Shown one piece after another: positions 48,008-60,044 of a DNA stretch of 64,000 nucleotides. Origin of the DNA: Phallusia mammillata (Eukaryota; Chordata; Ascidiacea; Phlebobranchia; Ascidiidae). The stretch lies in NCBI GenBank assembly GCA_003260075.1, contig QLIY01000056.1, positions 229,746 to 293,745 on the forward strand. Direction: 5' to 3'. The notes under the pieces are model-generated. The model was not told where the DNA came from and did no database searches. It saw nothing but the letters and a program-made list of their open reading frames with translations. A program made the position numbers and the translations under genes. The first letter of the stretch is position 1; each line of letters starts with the position of its first letter.

Positions 48008-48656
48008 TAAGAATAATTGACGAAGCAACAGTGCTTCCTAATCAAAATCAGTCAACAAAGTTGTTTAACGATATATATTTCACCCCAAAAGGGCATCTTC
48101 AGTCGTTCTGTGAAACAACGGGTGTAAAAGTAAAACAAACCAAGCAATGAACTAAAACCATATTAAACACAGCAAAGAGATACGGCAACCTGCTACAAGC
48201 CCTTGCTGACTATGCAAGATCTGCGACAGAACTGCGTCTAAGCTACACAAAAAGTACACACTGCAACAAGCGATAAGGGAACAGTGCACACCCAGATAAA
48301 AAAGAAGGAAAAGCGGAGAGACGAGATAACCGTCTAGTCCACGGGCAACGAAAAAACAAACCCAGTCCAAATGAACACAAACAAACAACCCAGTCCAAAT
48401 GAAATACAAAATAAAATCGATAAAAACCAGTAAAAGAATAAAAAGATATAAAATAATGAATGGAGTTATCGCACCCTGGGCAAAACCATTTTTTGAATAT
48501 TAATAGTAGCTTGGGTAATTTTGAGCCACTTTGCTTCACAAGCGTCCAAGTCTTTAAAAGACTGAAGATGCCCTTTTGGGGTGAAATATATATCGTTAAA
48601 CAACTTTGTTGACTGATTTTGATTAGGAAGCACTGTTGCTTCGTCAATTATTCTTA
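48008..48656. mobile_element. Inverted-repeat element, possibly Penelope-related
   Basis: Arms of about 97 bases, 48008-48104 and 48560-48656, are near-perfect reverse complements (AAGAATAATTGACGAAGC to TTCGTCAATTATTCTTA). Each arm holds CTGAAGATGCCCTTTTGGGG then TGAAATATATATC, resembling a decayed hammerhead motif of the kind known in Penelope-like pseudo-LTRs. The 455-base interior has minus frames of 85 and 134 codons without reverse transcriptase or other motifs. Confidence 0.6.
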
Positions 48657-50136
48657 GATATGTTTTAAAACGTTTTGCATCAGAACAAACGAATTAATGT
48701 TTTGCATTTCCATGTTAGCAAATTTGTACATGACAAAACAGACAAAACCTTACACGTTTTTGTTTTGTTTAGGTAACACATTTATCGTAACACGTCGATA
48801 TTGATCGCTTACCGCCAAGCAAACATTACAAACAAATCGTTTTTTTCTGAATCTACTGCTAAATCATTGTACTCAAAACAGTTACTTGGTTTATTAAAAT
48901 TAATAACCTGTATATGACTTTCACCCGGTGGCCATACTAATTTTAAATAATTATCTGTGGGGTTATGACTGAACTAGGTTTAAGCTTTTCTCACTCCAGA
49001 ATGTTAATTTACAACGACTTATTGGCCAATCTTGCTGTCAGACACATATTTTGTACTGTTTGAGACAATTAGGTCCGTCAAAATTACGTTTTTTTTAACC
49101 CACACCTAACCAGTACCCTGATGTGTATCGACAACTTTTGGGTAAATTATTCTATTAAACAACGTGTTCTCATGTCTAACTATAAGAAACAACAATTCAA
49201 AGTGACAGTCGAACAAAAGCCTTCGCTTGTTTTTGTTCATGTTAAATCAACCACATTGAACAAAAACTCTTTCTCGTAAATGAAGAAAAAAACACACAAC
49301 AAAATGACAATCGCACAAAAACACTATAGTTGTCTTTGTTCATGTCAAACCAACCACATTGAACAAAACTCTTTCTCGTAACTTACGAACAAAACAAACA
49401 ACACAACAAAATGACAATCGCACAAAAACACCAGACTGTAATGCACCATTTTGGCATTACTTCCACTCGTACTAAATCAATTTGAACGTGCAATCCACAT
49501 CTAGACTGTCACGACTTATATCTGTTTTAAAAACCCATACAATTCGTTGACTTATTGGATTAATCTGCCTTTTTTGTGCTAAAGTGGGGGCGGAAAGGCC
49601 TAACCTGTTTGCTTTGTCGATGTGCTTGGGCGCACAATTGGAAAAGGGAGGCGGGAATCGGTTAACTATCAATCGATTGGTAGCACGTTCGCCGCGTTTT
49701 TTGCTCTGTTTTGCCGCAAAACAAGAAACTGGTAACCGAAGTCGGTTTCGCTCACCCACTTGTCTTGTGACCAAAGCCTTTTGAGAAATGGACGGCGGCC
49801 AATTAGTGCGCGAGTCTGGGATAAGTCAAATATCTGATCAGAGTCCAAAAAGGTTGTTTTTTTAGCTACGCGAAGGACTGGAATTTCGCAAACGGGTATT
49901 TTGGCAAAATGTTGCAGTTTTGATATGTTTTCAATGGTTATAGCACACTTCAATGTAGAAAATGTTATTCTGTGATGCATTTGCAATTAAAAACTAGCCA
50001 TATTATTTTCGAGCGTGGGAAAATATTTGTTCACACAACATCCCCTCTAAAACGTCACCGTTACCATGACATTACACATACAAAACTGGTCCAGCGTTTT
50101 GAGAACGTGACGCTGGCAACAAGCATTGTGCTGAGT

Positions 50137-50300
50137 CACGTGGGGTTCCGATGACGCAAACCGAAAATTGTATGGACTAAAGCGCAGGCAGCGATGCTTA
50201 TCGATTCCCTTTTTCGCCCTATTGGCAGGACACAGGGGTGACAGGTATCAATTTTCAAGGCGTGCGCTAAATTATAAAGGAACCCACGTGTGGTCTGTAG
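50137..50300 (+). promoter_or_regulatory. Candidate plus-strand promoter
   Basis: CACGTG E-boxes at 50137-50142 and 50285-50290 flank a TATA-like ATTATAAAGG (50271-50280) in a locally CG-richer patch. No coding exon could be tied to it. Confidence 0.22.
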
Positions 50301-52461
50301 TCGAACGAAGTCTTGTAATCACTCAAAAGATTGCGACTTGATTAATTGTTTGATTTATTTCAGTGATTTTGTTTGTTTCTTGTGTCTGTTTGTTTGATTT
50401 TGTTTAATACAACTGTCTTTCGAGATGGTTTAAAGTTTTAACCAGCTTGAATTTTAGTCCTGAACCTGTACGTACAAGCACGAACCCTAATTTTAACAAA
50501 TAAAAAACTGGATTAGCTCCGAAGAAAGTTTACAAAATAGTGCCTTCGCGAATAGGCCTACATAAAGATCTGTGGGGATTACAGCTATACACAACCAATG
50601 AGTAGACTACACACATGCGCTTGCATTTGTACAAAGAAAGTGAACTTACCAGACACTAGTATAGTGAAGTTCTCAATCTGACAAAAAGTTGAAAAATCAA
50701 CAACCACCCTACCACCCTGCCTCTGAGTCGGTTGTCAATTTTTAATTGTCTTTCGTGTTCCGATTAACCTAGGCCGGAAATTCTGATTCCCTTTTACTTC
50801 ACAGATCACTTGTACGTTGTAAATTATATTTTAAAAATAGGTTGACATTGCTGCCTACGAAGAAGCCCTAACACAGACTTACCTTGCATATGGCCAGTGA
50901 CTGAGCAGTATATGTCCACATTTACTTAAGTTTTAAACCGTTACATTTTAGCAAATCCTCTCATGTTAAACCCTTACACTAAATTATACATAAAACACAA
51001 TGCCATACAAATACACAATACCTGAAGATGTTAAACCCACCATAGGGTCAATAAGCAAGTCATTCACGCAAGCCTTTCACTTTTTGGCAGAAGCGTTGAA
51101 CCAAAGATGCATATCCATGACGGGAATGTTTCGCACGAGATAAGAAGTGTTCTGTGTTTATAAAAACTGAATCGTGACCCTGTTACCGGTATCAAATACG
51201 CAAAACCACCTTTTCTACCCACACAAGAACACATACGTTTCGATACTTAAAGCTGGTACCAGCACTAAGTATAAAGCTATTGCTATTTGGCCGATAATTT
51301 GACAATAAGATCGTAGAATAGTACGCAAGGCCTATTGAGCATGTTACACGCAATCAAACCGGCCTTCCTATACGACAATACATTAGTTTGAAAACTTTAT
51401 CCTTTCGTTTAAGGTTGATCTCAGTATTGAATGTATGTACATCTTAGCTGATTACATAATGCATCTTGCTGAAATGTGTGCTGCCTTTTTTCGTATTTTT
51501 AAACCTTGCCTTTGCAAAGTATGACAAACCCTTCACCATTACTTTAAAAAAATGAGTAATCATTGATTACTAATGATCTAATAATGCTATGTTGAAATCA
51601 CACTTACTTCAAATGCAAAGAATGTATTAAAGGGTAAGAGAATTAGCTCATCTCTTCCCTTTCTAAAACATAGGTTAAAAACAAAAAAGACAAATAAATA
51701 GTAAAAAAAATGCCAAAAAGGTTAGCAGAAAAGACCAGTCCAACATTTGTAACAACAATACCACAAATACTACAAAACAACACTGTGCAAAGAAAAACTA
51801 ATGTCAACAAGTGGTAAAATGGCTTTTGTTCAAGGACATTTTTAATAAAAATGAACTTATTGATGAAATTTATCCCAAATTGGAAGCAATTTAGATGATT
51901 AGTTGAAAACGGTAAATGTTGATGAAATTTATGCCTGCTAAATCCATAATAAATCGAAAATTTAAAAGACTTACTTTCATGGCATATCATATGTACATTG
52001 ATTAGAAATTATATTGATGTAAACCGTTAAGTATTATATTTCAACAAATATATATCAATGGTCAGATTGTCATTTTATATTTTAGGCACAAGGTAACAAA
52101 AGAAAACAAGTGGAAAGTATTCCAACGGTTTGAAAGGCGCGACACCATACAACAACAATGTAGAAGAAGAGGCTTCTGAGATTTTGCATGTAAGACTTGG
52201 TCATGGAAATGGAAATATATATGTAAAGATCGATGTTGGTCGTCCGGCACACAGTGGTTAGTTCCGAGATTCGGTTTCAAACACGGTTGTTACCGAAGAA
52301 AGCATAACCACAGACATGAACGTGGCATTGTACACAATGAATCTTCCCTGGAAATAATATACGCGATATAATTAGGAACATTTTTTGAGAATCAATATTT
52401 AAGGAAGTGAGGCTAGAAAATTCTTATCGCCATCGGCAGGGGCTAGACTTAAGTTATTATA

Positions 52462-52560
52462 CAGGAGTCGGCAACCCCCGGCTCGCGTGCCGATTTAGTG
52501 ACGTTGATTTCACATGGCACGCTAAACGATTTGTGAGCTCATATTCAATTGCGTCTTGAT
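52462..52560. mobile_element. hAT-type left end, partner not found
   Basis: CAGGAGTCGGCAACCCCCGG with GGCTCGCGTGCCG resembles hAT left ends such as that at 53570. No matching right end was identified. Confidence 0.4.
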
Positions 52561-53410
52561 ATTTAAACAAATACATTGCTAGTTTCAGTTCGTTATGATG
52601 TAGACGTCCCAAAAACGCAGATTACACAAACGAATTTGTCTTCTTTCTCATTAACATACACAAGGCACATACGGCACACGTTGGAACGCCAAGTCATTAT
52701 TATTTTGACGTTGTTTGTCACGTGGGGTCCACATGGTTGTCTAAACTTATGCTGATCCAAACATCTAAAAAATGGTTCCCAACATCGGCTTTGCATGGGG
52801 AGGCAAAGTATCACGTAAAAAAATCAGTTTTTGATGTTTCTTTTTGAAGGCCCCAATAATTTTGGCATGGAGCAAGGTTACCACGCTATGGACAAGGCCA
52901 ACTGACTTCTAACAGCGCTTTTTAGAAGTTGCAACATACAAAACTACACTCAAGGCAATAACTGTTCATAGTAAACAAGAAACCACCGTAGCATATCAGC
53001 AAACGTGTCACGCTAGGAAGCAAACTTGCTAGCTTGTAAAATTTACATCCGCAGAACCGTATAATGTAACTGAAATTGAATGCATGCAAGCAATGCGGGA
53101 AACATGTCAAAGTACCACATGTCACCCGTAACCCTGGGAGTGCCTATAGTTTGGATGCTATGTATTTTGCTAAAAGCAGTGACAGAATTCTACAACAAAC
53201 ACATGGGGTACTATAGTTTAAATTGCCTGCAGTGAATATTTTAAGGGTGTACATTCTTAGGAGTACTAATCCTTCAACATATAGTCATCAAGATCGTTTT
53301 TTATGTTGATGTGAACTCCAAATTTTAGCAGTCATTTGCCAAATTTTTAAACACTCATATGAGTTTAAATCGCTCAATTTCACTGATAGAAGCAGTTTGT
53401 ACGACAAATA

Positions 53411-54654
53411 CTAGAGTTTCGTAAATTTTTGCTTACTTTTTCGTCTTCTGATGTTTTTACAAGACGACAGCCTGCAGTAGGTGCGCATACAAGCTCTCGC
53501 AAACCAAGTACTTCGTTTGCTGATGTGATGACCCTGTTTAAATGAACAAAAAAGCACCGTTTAATAGACCAGTGGTCGGCAACCGCCGGTCCGCGGCCCG
53601 GTAGGCTACCGGNCGGTCCGCGAGGAGTTCGTTACCGGGCCGCATAATCTTCCAGGATAAATGCTATGAAGCATTTTGCCCATATATCCCGGGGATGATA
53701 AACTAATTTAGGCGTTTTCATTGCTAAATATTTGTAATTTTTTGAAGACTGGTCCGCGATAAAATTTTACTTTCAAAACCGGTCCGCAGTGCAAAAAAGG
53801 TTGCCGACCACTATAATAGACAATTCACTAACCAGAACAAGGTGTTCGTCTGTATTATAAATCTCATAACAAAACATGTAAGATATAGGCTGATAATCTA
53901 GCAATGTAATACTGGAGGCTCTCGCGTCCAGTATTACATTGCTAGATTACATCGTTGATCATTTTTTTGTTAATTGTTTTAACAGCATAAAACCTAAACA
54001 ATAATGGCTATGCAAATAGTAATAACGACATGACTTTAAAAACTTGTCCAGCATTTATATCGCTTGGTATACTGACAAAAATGTCTGGTAGATCCAAGTC
54101 AATACGCGCTTGAAGATAATTGTATAAAAAAGGTTCCTACTTCTGAAGATTCGCCTTCTTGGGTGACACTAATCTCGTCGTTGTCATTTTCGAAAGAAAT
54201 CAAATCTGAGCTAAATGATTCAGTTGCAAGAAATGATGAACTGCTGTTTGTTGGGTTTGTGACACTCAAGTTTGAAAATAACCGTATTTCCTCGTCGCTT
54301 ATGTCTGAAAAAAAACTCTATTTTACAATTTTGTTGTCTAAACATTAACACAAATAATGGCAACATTAAAATTAGTCATTCGTGTTGCCTTAACCTTAAA
54401 CCGTATAATAGCCATATTTGGCATTTTGTCACAAATTTGTGATTGTTTGTCTACAATTGCAAATGGTATTTTTTTCGGTATTCAAATTAATACAACACTA
54501 TTGATTTGTTTTAGAACTTTCGCTTACCACACGCCGTTGTATCTTTGGACACTGGGGCCCCTTCACAGACCTCCTGGGATGAAAGGAAAAGTGCTATAAG
54601 CACCGCAAAACATCCCATCATTATCAGCTTGTTGGGGGTCGTAAATTTCACCAT
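53411..54654 (-). CDS. Secreted cationic three-cysteine peptide precursor, member C
   Basis: Exons 54654-54528, 54304-54141 and 53533-53411 (TAG) join to 137 residues. Exon 1 holds a signal peptide around MMGCFAVLIALFLSSQ; residues M12 or M13 are alternative starts. Exon 2 is a 55-residue acidic, serine-rich pro-region (ISFENDNDEISVTQEGE). Exon 3 opens with GHHISKR, a basic cleavage site (K103-R104), then STWFARACMRTYCRLSSCKN with C112, C117 and C122, C-x4-C-x4-C as in member A, and a basic tail RRRKSKQKFTKL. Phases 1 and 0 match the family. A possible phase-1 donor (A|GTAAGC) after RRRK could lead to another exon, but none with cysteines fitted. Intron 2 carries a hAT MITE and a perfect hairpin. 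Function unknown; antimicrobial-like by layout. Confidence 0.73.
53570..53813. mobile_element. hAT-type MITE, 244 bp, complete
   Basis: Ends CAGTGGTCGGCAACCGCCGG and AAGGTTGCCGACCACTA; perfect 8-bp target duplication TAATAGAC at 53562-53569 and 53814-53821. GGTCCGC motifs near both ends. It lies in intron 2 of member C and is the full version of the element at 19368-19556. One ambiguous base at 53613. Confidence 0.93.
53894..53949. repeat. Perfect 23-bp-arm hairpin
   Basis: TAATCTAGCAATGTAATACT plus GGA (53894-53916) is exactly reversed at 53927-53949, loop of ten bases GGCTCTCGCG. In intron 2 of member C, 80 bases from the MITE. Confidence 0.92.
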
Positions 54655-57600
54655 TCTCAGGCTTTGCACGTCAAATTAGCGGCTTACTATGCAAAGGTAA
54701 AGTCGGGATTACAGAACTTTTGTGCGGCTAAATTGCAAGAAACGATTGTTTGTACGATAGATAAGAAATTCCTTACACTGTATGAAAACGATAGTGTTAG
54801 GCTTCATAATTAAAATAAAGTTTTTTTTTCATTAATACTACAATTCTTAATTATTTTCATGATTATGGACGCCTACGGTAATAATTCGACATGTTACAAA
54901 CGGCTGAACTGTTAGTTAAAGCATAACTTCACAATGCAACTGCTTTATTTTTGCATTTCGGATGGCTGAATAATTATTACAAAAAAGATCATGTTCGTGT
55001 TGCCTTCTTGTTTGCTACTGAACAAAATTGTTAAACATCTCACTTAGCACATGGAAGACTGTAAACCACTGCCTACCCCAAGCTCTAGTCTGAACTACTG
55101 GCTGAAATCTTGATAAATCGCAATTGGTTTTAAAGCTACTAAACCTACAGTAGAGTGCAAGTATAACCACCTAAAACAAACTGTTAACCTCGGGGGTTTC
55201 TACAGGCCCAAAACATATTTGTATGAACTTTTCGGTCTAACGCTTCTGAATAGTGAAGACAAGTACCAACAAAGCGTTTCGTTTTTCACTTTTTCTAAAG
55301 CGCAAAACCCTTACTTCGCAAGACGTCTTTGCAAGTGCAATAACAAAGCAGTCCTTGTGTTAGATTTTCAAATCAGAAAAACGCGTTGTATTAAACTATG
55401 TGCATTTAATCCATAAGGAAACATATACATTGTTATCAAGGTGGCAGTTTTACAATTAAAAGTCCGACGAAATAAAAATACGAAATAGGTGAGAAAAATT
55501 TATTTGGCTGCGTAATCCATTGCATTCCACTAATAAACTACACAAAAACATGTTAAAGAACTTACTATATGACTTTTTTTGGAACATAAGACTAGATAAA
55601 TCACAATGTGCCAGGCCCATTAAAGGCGTTATGCGGACGCTTTAGGGCTGATCCCAGTTGTGAATTTATCATAAGATTAGATACGGTACACTTTGTTTCA
55701 TCTAATTAGCCATTTGTTGCACGTATCTATTATCTTTTAGTGTGACTACAACACCTTTGCCACTGGATCACGCTGTCACTTGCTAAATAAGCTCTACATC
55801 CTGTGGAGCTATTCTTTTATTTACCCTAGCTGGGAAAATCATTTTTATGGGGAATTCCCTCATTCAAGCGTGTCGAGGCCCTATATCGACCACGACGTTT
55901 AAGCCTGGACAAGTTTGAATCGCAAATTTCCCCATCTATTTGACCTTTATGAACCGCTGCGTTAACATCAACGAATTAACATGTCTGTACTTCAGCCTAT
56001 AAGGTTTTATCCTAGGTTTCTTGTACCCATTTCGGCTTCGATACAGCCCCGTTTTTGAAAACATGACTTAGTGCTAATGTCAAATCGTAGTATGGGACAA
56101 CCGAGGCGTCACGTTTTAAAGCCCCATGTCTTGGAAAAACTGTAAGTACTGGAAAATATTATAACCATTCTTGCTACTTTCCGTTTTTTTTCCGGAAAAA
56201 AAACTAAAACCTGAAAATTTGAAATCGGACACTTTCGTTTCCCTCACAATAGGTGGCACCCCGTTTCATTATTAATTCTTTCACAGAAATTATGAGCACG
56301 AAGATTTGGGGAAAATCATGACATTTTCCATTAGCCCAGACATTAAAGTTTCAAATTCGGCAGCGTTTTAAGGCAAATTTTTCACAAAATTGTGCATGGC
56401 GTCTTTAAAATACGTTGATACACTTTTAAGCATTCCTAACCTATTCGCTGGGCCTTTATTCGCAAAGTTATACCATGGTTAGCCCTAGATGGTATACATT
56501 GTGTCATGTTGTGATCTGTATGAAATAAACGACTATAGGGCAAGGACCACACCTTTGGAACTTTTTCACCCGTTACTACACGTTGTACCACAGGCCAAGT
56601 TAATGTTGCGTTAAGTGTCGAGGTTGAAGTGGTCCTTGAAAAAAAAATTGTGTGTTAATACTAGAAACACGAGAAACAGCAGAAATGTCTAAACACTGGC
56701 TTTCGAAGTCAAGTCTGTGATAAATGCATAAGGATTTAAGTGCTTGGTTGATCGCTCCGGAAATACCTGATAGATATTGTTCGTTTATTTATACGTTTTA
56801 CTTTTGGAAAATTATCCCACTGTGCCTCTGTCTGGGTTTATGACTATTTGCTACCACCAGCAAGTTTCTTTAGTTAGATGTTTGGCGACTTGAACTAATT
56901 CCGATATGTTAGATTCGGAGTTACAGCAGCAAAAATGCCATGGGAACAAAATCGTTTGCCCTATTCGATGTTATAACACGTCCACAATGGTGATAAATTG
57001 TTTGCTTCAACGGTAAATTGGCTAAGGTGTTTCTCCAATTCACAGTGTTATGATAAGCTCCCGCTCCACACCCGCCGCTTTGCATAATGGCCTATCTTCC
57101 TTTTATCGACCAAGGCAAGACCGCCATTTATTTTATTTCATTGTATACTTTGTCGACACTCTTCAAACATGTCGGGGTGTTTCCTTTCGTGATAGAAAAT
57201 CCCTGGTTAGGGTTACACGCTATATGCCAATCAATAGTACTTGTCCGTGCCAAAGGGATAGACCCCGTAAAACTTGCCGAAGATAAAAAAATCCCGCTGT
57301 AACCATCATTTAACCCATTAAGTGGGAAAGTTCCTCTTGACGATTTTTGTACCTTGTTAAACTTCACGATATCCCACACACTTTTAGGTTTAATTTCAGT
57401 TCCTTATGTGAAAATAGTCTTTGATCTTTGATGTTATTGAGCACTTTCCTGTGTCGACAGAGTGATGTACGGTGTAATTTTAGAATACAAACCCTAAAAT
57501 AGAACATAGGCCGATCATGTGATACAAAACAGTGCCAAATTCGTATCGAGTAAAACCCCACACAAATAATGGTTAAATATAGTGGAACGAAAAATGCCCA

Positions 57601-59971
57601 TATATTACATATATGTCCAGTATATTCTTTAGTAATATTCCAAAATAATTTAATTCTAAAATTGCAATGTTACGTCAGCATAAGTGCTTCGCTGCCGACA
57701 GTGCACACTGTTTCGACCTATAAGGTCTCATCAGTGCAGCTGGTGATGAGAGATAAGTGCTTCGTTCTCATAAATAAATGTGCACTTTTGTTTAGTTAAA
57801 TCTATTGGCACTGTATGCATTCTTCTAACCCCATGTTAGCCTGGCGTAAGACGTCACATTGCTTTGCGTAAGCATCTCATCCACCTATCTTAGTCTCCTA
57901 AAGGTAAATGCTTACTGTTGAACAAATTTATACATAATTATGTGTGTGTATATACATAAATATGTTTTGTTATGTTTTTATGCTCTAAACCCACTCTCTT
58001 TTACGCATGGTAATACCCCAACAAAGTAAATCATGACGTTTTCCAAATAATACACGTAACTTAACAGCAACGCTTTCACATAATAACTTTTGTGGCAATG
58101 TCACAACAAAATTCCTCAAGTAGTAATTTCCTGCTGCAATATTTCGTAAGTCAGGGACCTTTGACAAATATGCAACAAAGTACGGAAAACTCAGTTAATA
58201 CTCTTATGAACTAACGTAACCATTGACACAACCTAATCAAATTGCGACCTATTTTTGGGCTGCGGTTTAGATACACTAAAGTAAATGCTGCAAACAAAGT
58301 ATGCAACATTAAGGTTAAGGATATTGCATATCATTTTAAAGTCGAAATATGGAATGCAGCGTGCAAAGACCACGTGCTAATGAGGTTGTGCAAACGGAAA
58401 AGCCCGATCGTGTCCAATCAGGGATAAAAATAGTTTGCGTTAAGGTGGTTAAACCGGCTGCCTTTCACCTAGTGCTACGTGACGCTCCTCACATGTCACT
58501 AGCGGACAACACGGACCGCCAAGTTTGGGTGAAATTTAAACCGACTTTAATACCAAGGGAATGACTCGGCATTTATTACCAGTTGCGACAACAAAATTGG
58601 TTAGATTGTTAGCATGTGTTATTTGATGGTATTCAACTTTGTTTATGAAAACCAAAAAACAACTCATATAGTCAACGCATCAGCATTGCTAAATGATACG
58701 TTTTTCCCCAGCATTTTATACACTTCATCGTAACGTATGCCAACCGAATAACCTCACAATTTAGTACCAAGTAAATATGCATATATGTTTGTAATATGTA
58801 TGAAATAGCGTATTTCTAAGACGTGGCAATGGTCAAGAAAACTTACCGAAGATATTTTTTTATGTTCTACAGATTTCTACTATAAAACGCCAAACAGATG
58901 TCCTACCTGCGTTGGTTCATATAACCTCGATTGTGACGCGATTTAGTCTCCAGAAAGCCACAGGTAAAATCATATCTGAAAAAAAAACGAACCCCTTTGG
59001 AGTATTATGAAAAAACGATCCTCTATATGTCTATGGATCCAAAATTTCACAGAAAACAAACACAAATCCTACATGACTGTTAGTGGTTTAAAGCCGATTG
59101 AGGGGCCTTTTGTTTCCAGACCTTGGTGTAAGTTCATGTGGAGAGGTCTAATTGACACAAGTTTGTTTGTAAAGTGGTTCTCTGCTAATATGCCTGGCAG
59201 CAACAACTTGTTTTATGGGTATGCTTACGAATCGCTTGTTAGCTTAATTGTCTAAAAATGGGTCGCACTTTTTAAAAGAACTAAGCTTCTTAAAAGGCAA
59301 AAGGATTTAGGCGTCTTTGGGTGGTAGTTCCCTGTTGCGCCATATTACCTGATAAAAAGGTATCTAGGCTATAACCGAATGTGCACTGATGCGCTACGAA
59401 GGTGTGACGCAGCTTTAACGATGACGGCGATTGGGAAATACCCTCAGCTTGAAACGTGCGTTGACGAAATTCGCTTTCGATACGATTTTATGTTTTTGTT
59501 GCAAGAGTTTGGAAAATAGATGCAAGGGGCTTTGATGATATCAGTTTCGGTCTCATGATTGGGAAAGGGAGGCAACAGCTTATCTAGGTTTGTTCTGCAA
59601 TTACATAAATATACTTGTTTAAAAAAATCAAAAAAGTGTTTTTAAATAAAGCTGGTGTAATTTTTGTCGGTACTTTCTAAATTTGTTTGGAACAATATCG
59701 TTATGTAGCAAAGAAGTGACGCAACCTTTTAAATTTAGGTAAAACGCGAGAACCAAATTTGTTTGACACAAAAAGTGGTATTTCCCACCGACATAATAAC
59801 ATAGATTGGTCACCCTGTTTTGGTAGGTTTTTGGAACTAATACGACCTTCCAATGGTTTACCACCACTACATAATACAAGACAAAAATATTGAGATTGCC
59901 TACTCACAAATTTTAGTCACAACAAATCTTGCATGATAGATGAAAAAAAAGAACTCAAACCCTTCTGTTCA
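54655..59971. other. Gene-poor stretch
   Basis: Contains the hammerhead motif at 57691-57740. A segment at 58873-58963 is open and bounded by good splice sites on the plus strand, and overlaps a similar reading on the minus strand, so strand and reality are undecided. Other frames of 60-80 codons are not recognised. Confidence 0.45.
57691..57740 (-). ncRNA. Type I hammerhead ribozyme
   Basis: Read on the minus strand from 57740: GCTGC (stem I strand), A, CTGATGA core (57734-57728), stem II GACC-TTATA-GGTC, GAAA core (57714-57711), stem III CAGT-GTGC-ACTG, then TC with the predicted cleavage after C at 57697, and GGCAGC closing stem I. All invariant core bases are present and the three stems pair; only the first stem I position is G-A. 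Short stem III is typical of ribozymes in Penelope-like elements and retrozymes. No host protein frame adjoins it. Confidence 0.8.
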
Positions 59972-60044
59972 ATGCTTATGGTAGTACATTTGTTTGCCAT
60001 GGCAATTTTCTTTGCACTGATCATGGCTTCTGCTTCAGCGGTGG
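59972..60044 (+). CDS. Candidate signal-peptide exon, plus strand
   Basis: ATG opens 24 hydrophobic codons (MLMVVHLFAMAIFFALIMAS, then ASAV) to a donor-like G|GTAAAT, phase 1. This matches the exon 1 layout and phase of the four minus-strand peptide genes, but in the other orientation. No downstream exon was joined with confidence. A 23-base open segment at 60301-60323 between acceptor GTTTAG and donor GTAAGG would keep the 1-0 phase pattern. Confidence 0.3.

Larger units (their letters stand above)
41866..53410. other. Intergenic between members B and C
   Basis: No secure gene. Contains a hAT element and duplicated junctions (42568-42902), a 71-C run, further junctions (43815-44177), a truncated hAT element (44883-45159), a dispersed repeat (45968-46038), a Penelope-like inverted repeat (48008-48656), a candidate promoter (50137-50300) and a hAT left end at 52462. 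The minus frame 51990-51643 has two hydrophobic stretches but is T-rich and has no splice support. Confidence 0.5.

Noticed and set aside
50430..50918. Three tiny minus-strand exons (about 50918-50880, 50677-50650 and one near 50565) that chain in phase to about 48 codons
   Set aside because: All sites fit, but the product has no signal, domain or cysteine pattern, and such chains arise by chance in AT-rich introns. Not enough support.
51643..51990. Minus frame with two hydrophobic stretches resembling membrane helices
   Set aside because: The region is T-rich, which yields F/L/V codons by chance; no family match and a strong donor interrupts its start.
58873..58963. Open segment bounded by splice sites on both strands
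   Set aside because: Plus reading (tctacag to CAG|GTAAAA) and minus reading overlap; neither connects to a further exon, so strand and coding status cannot be decided.
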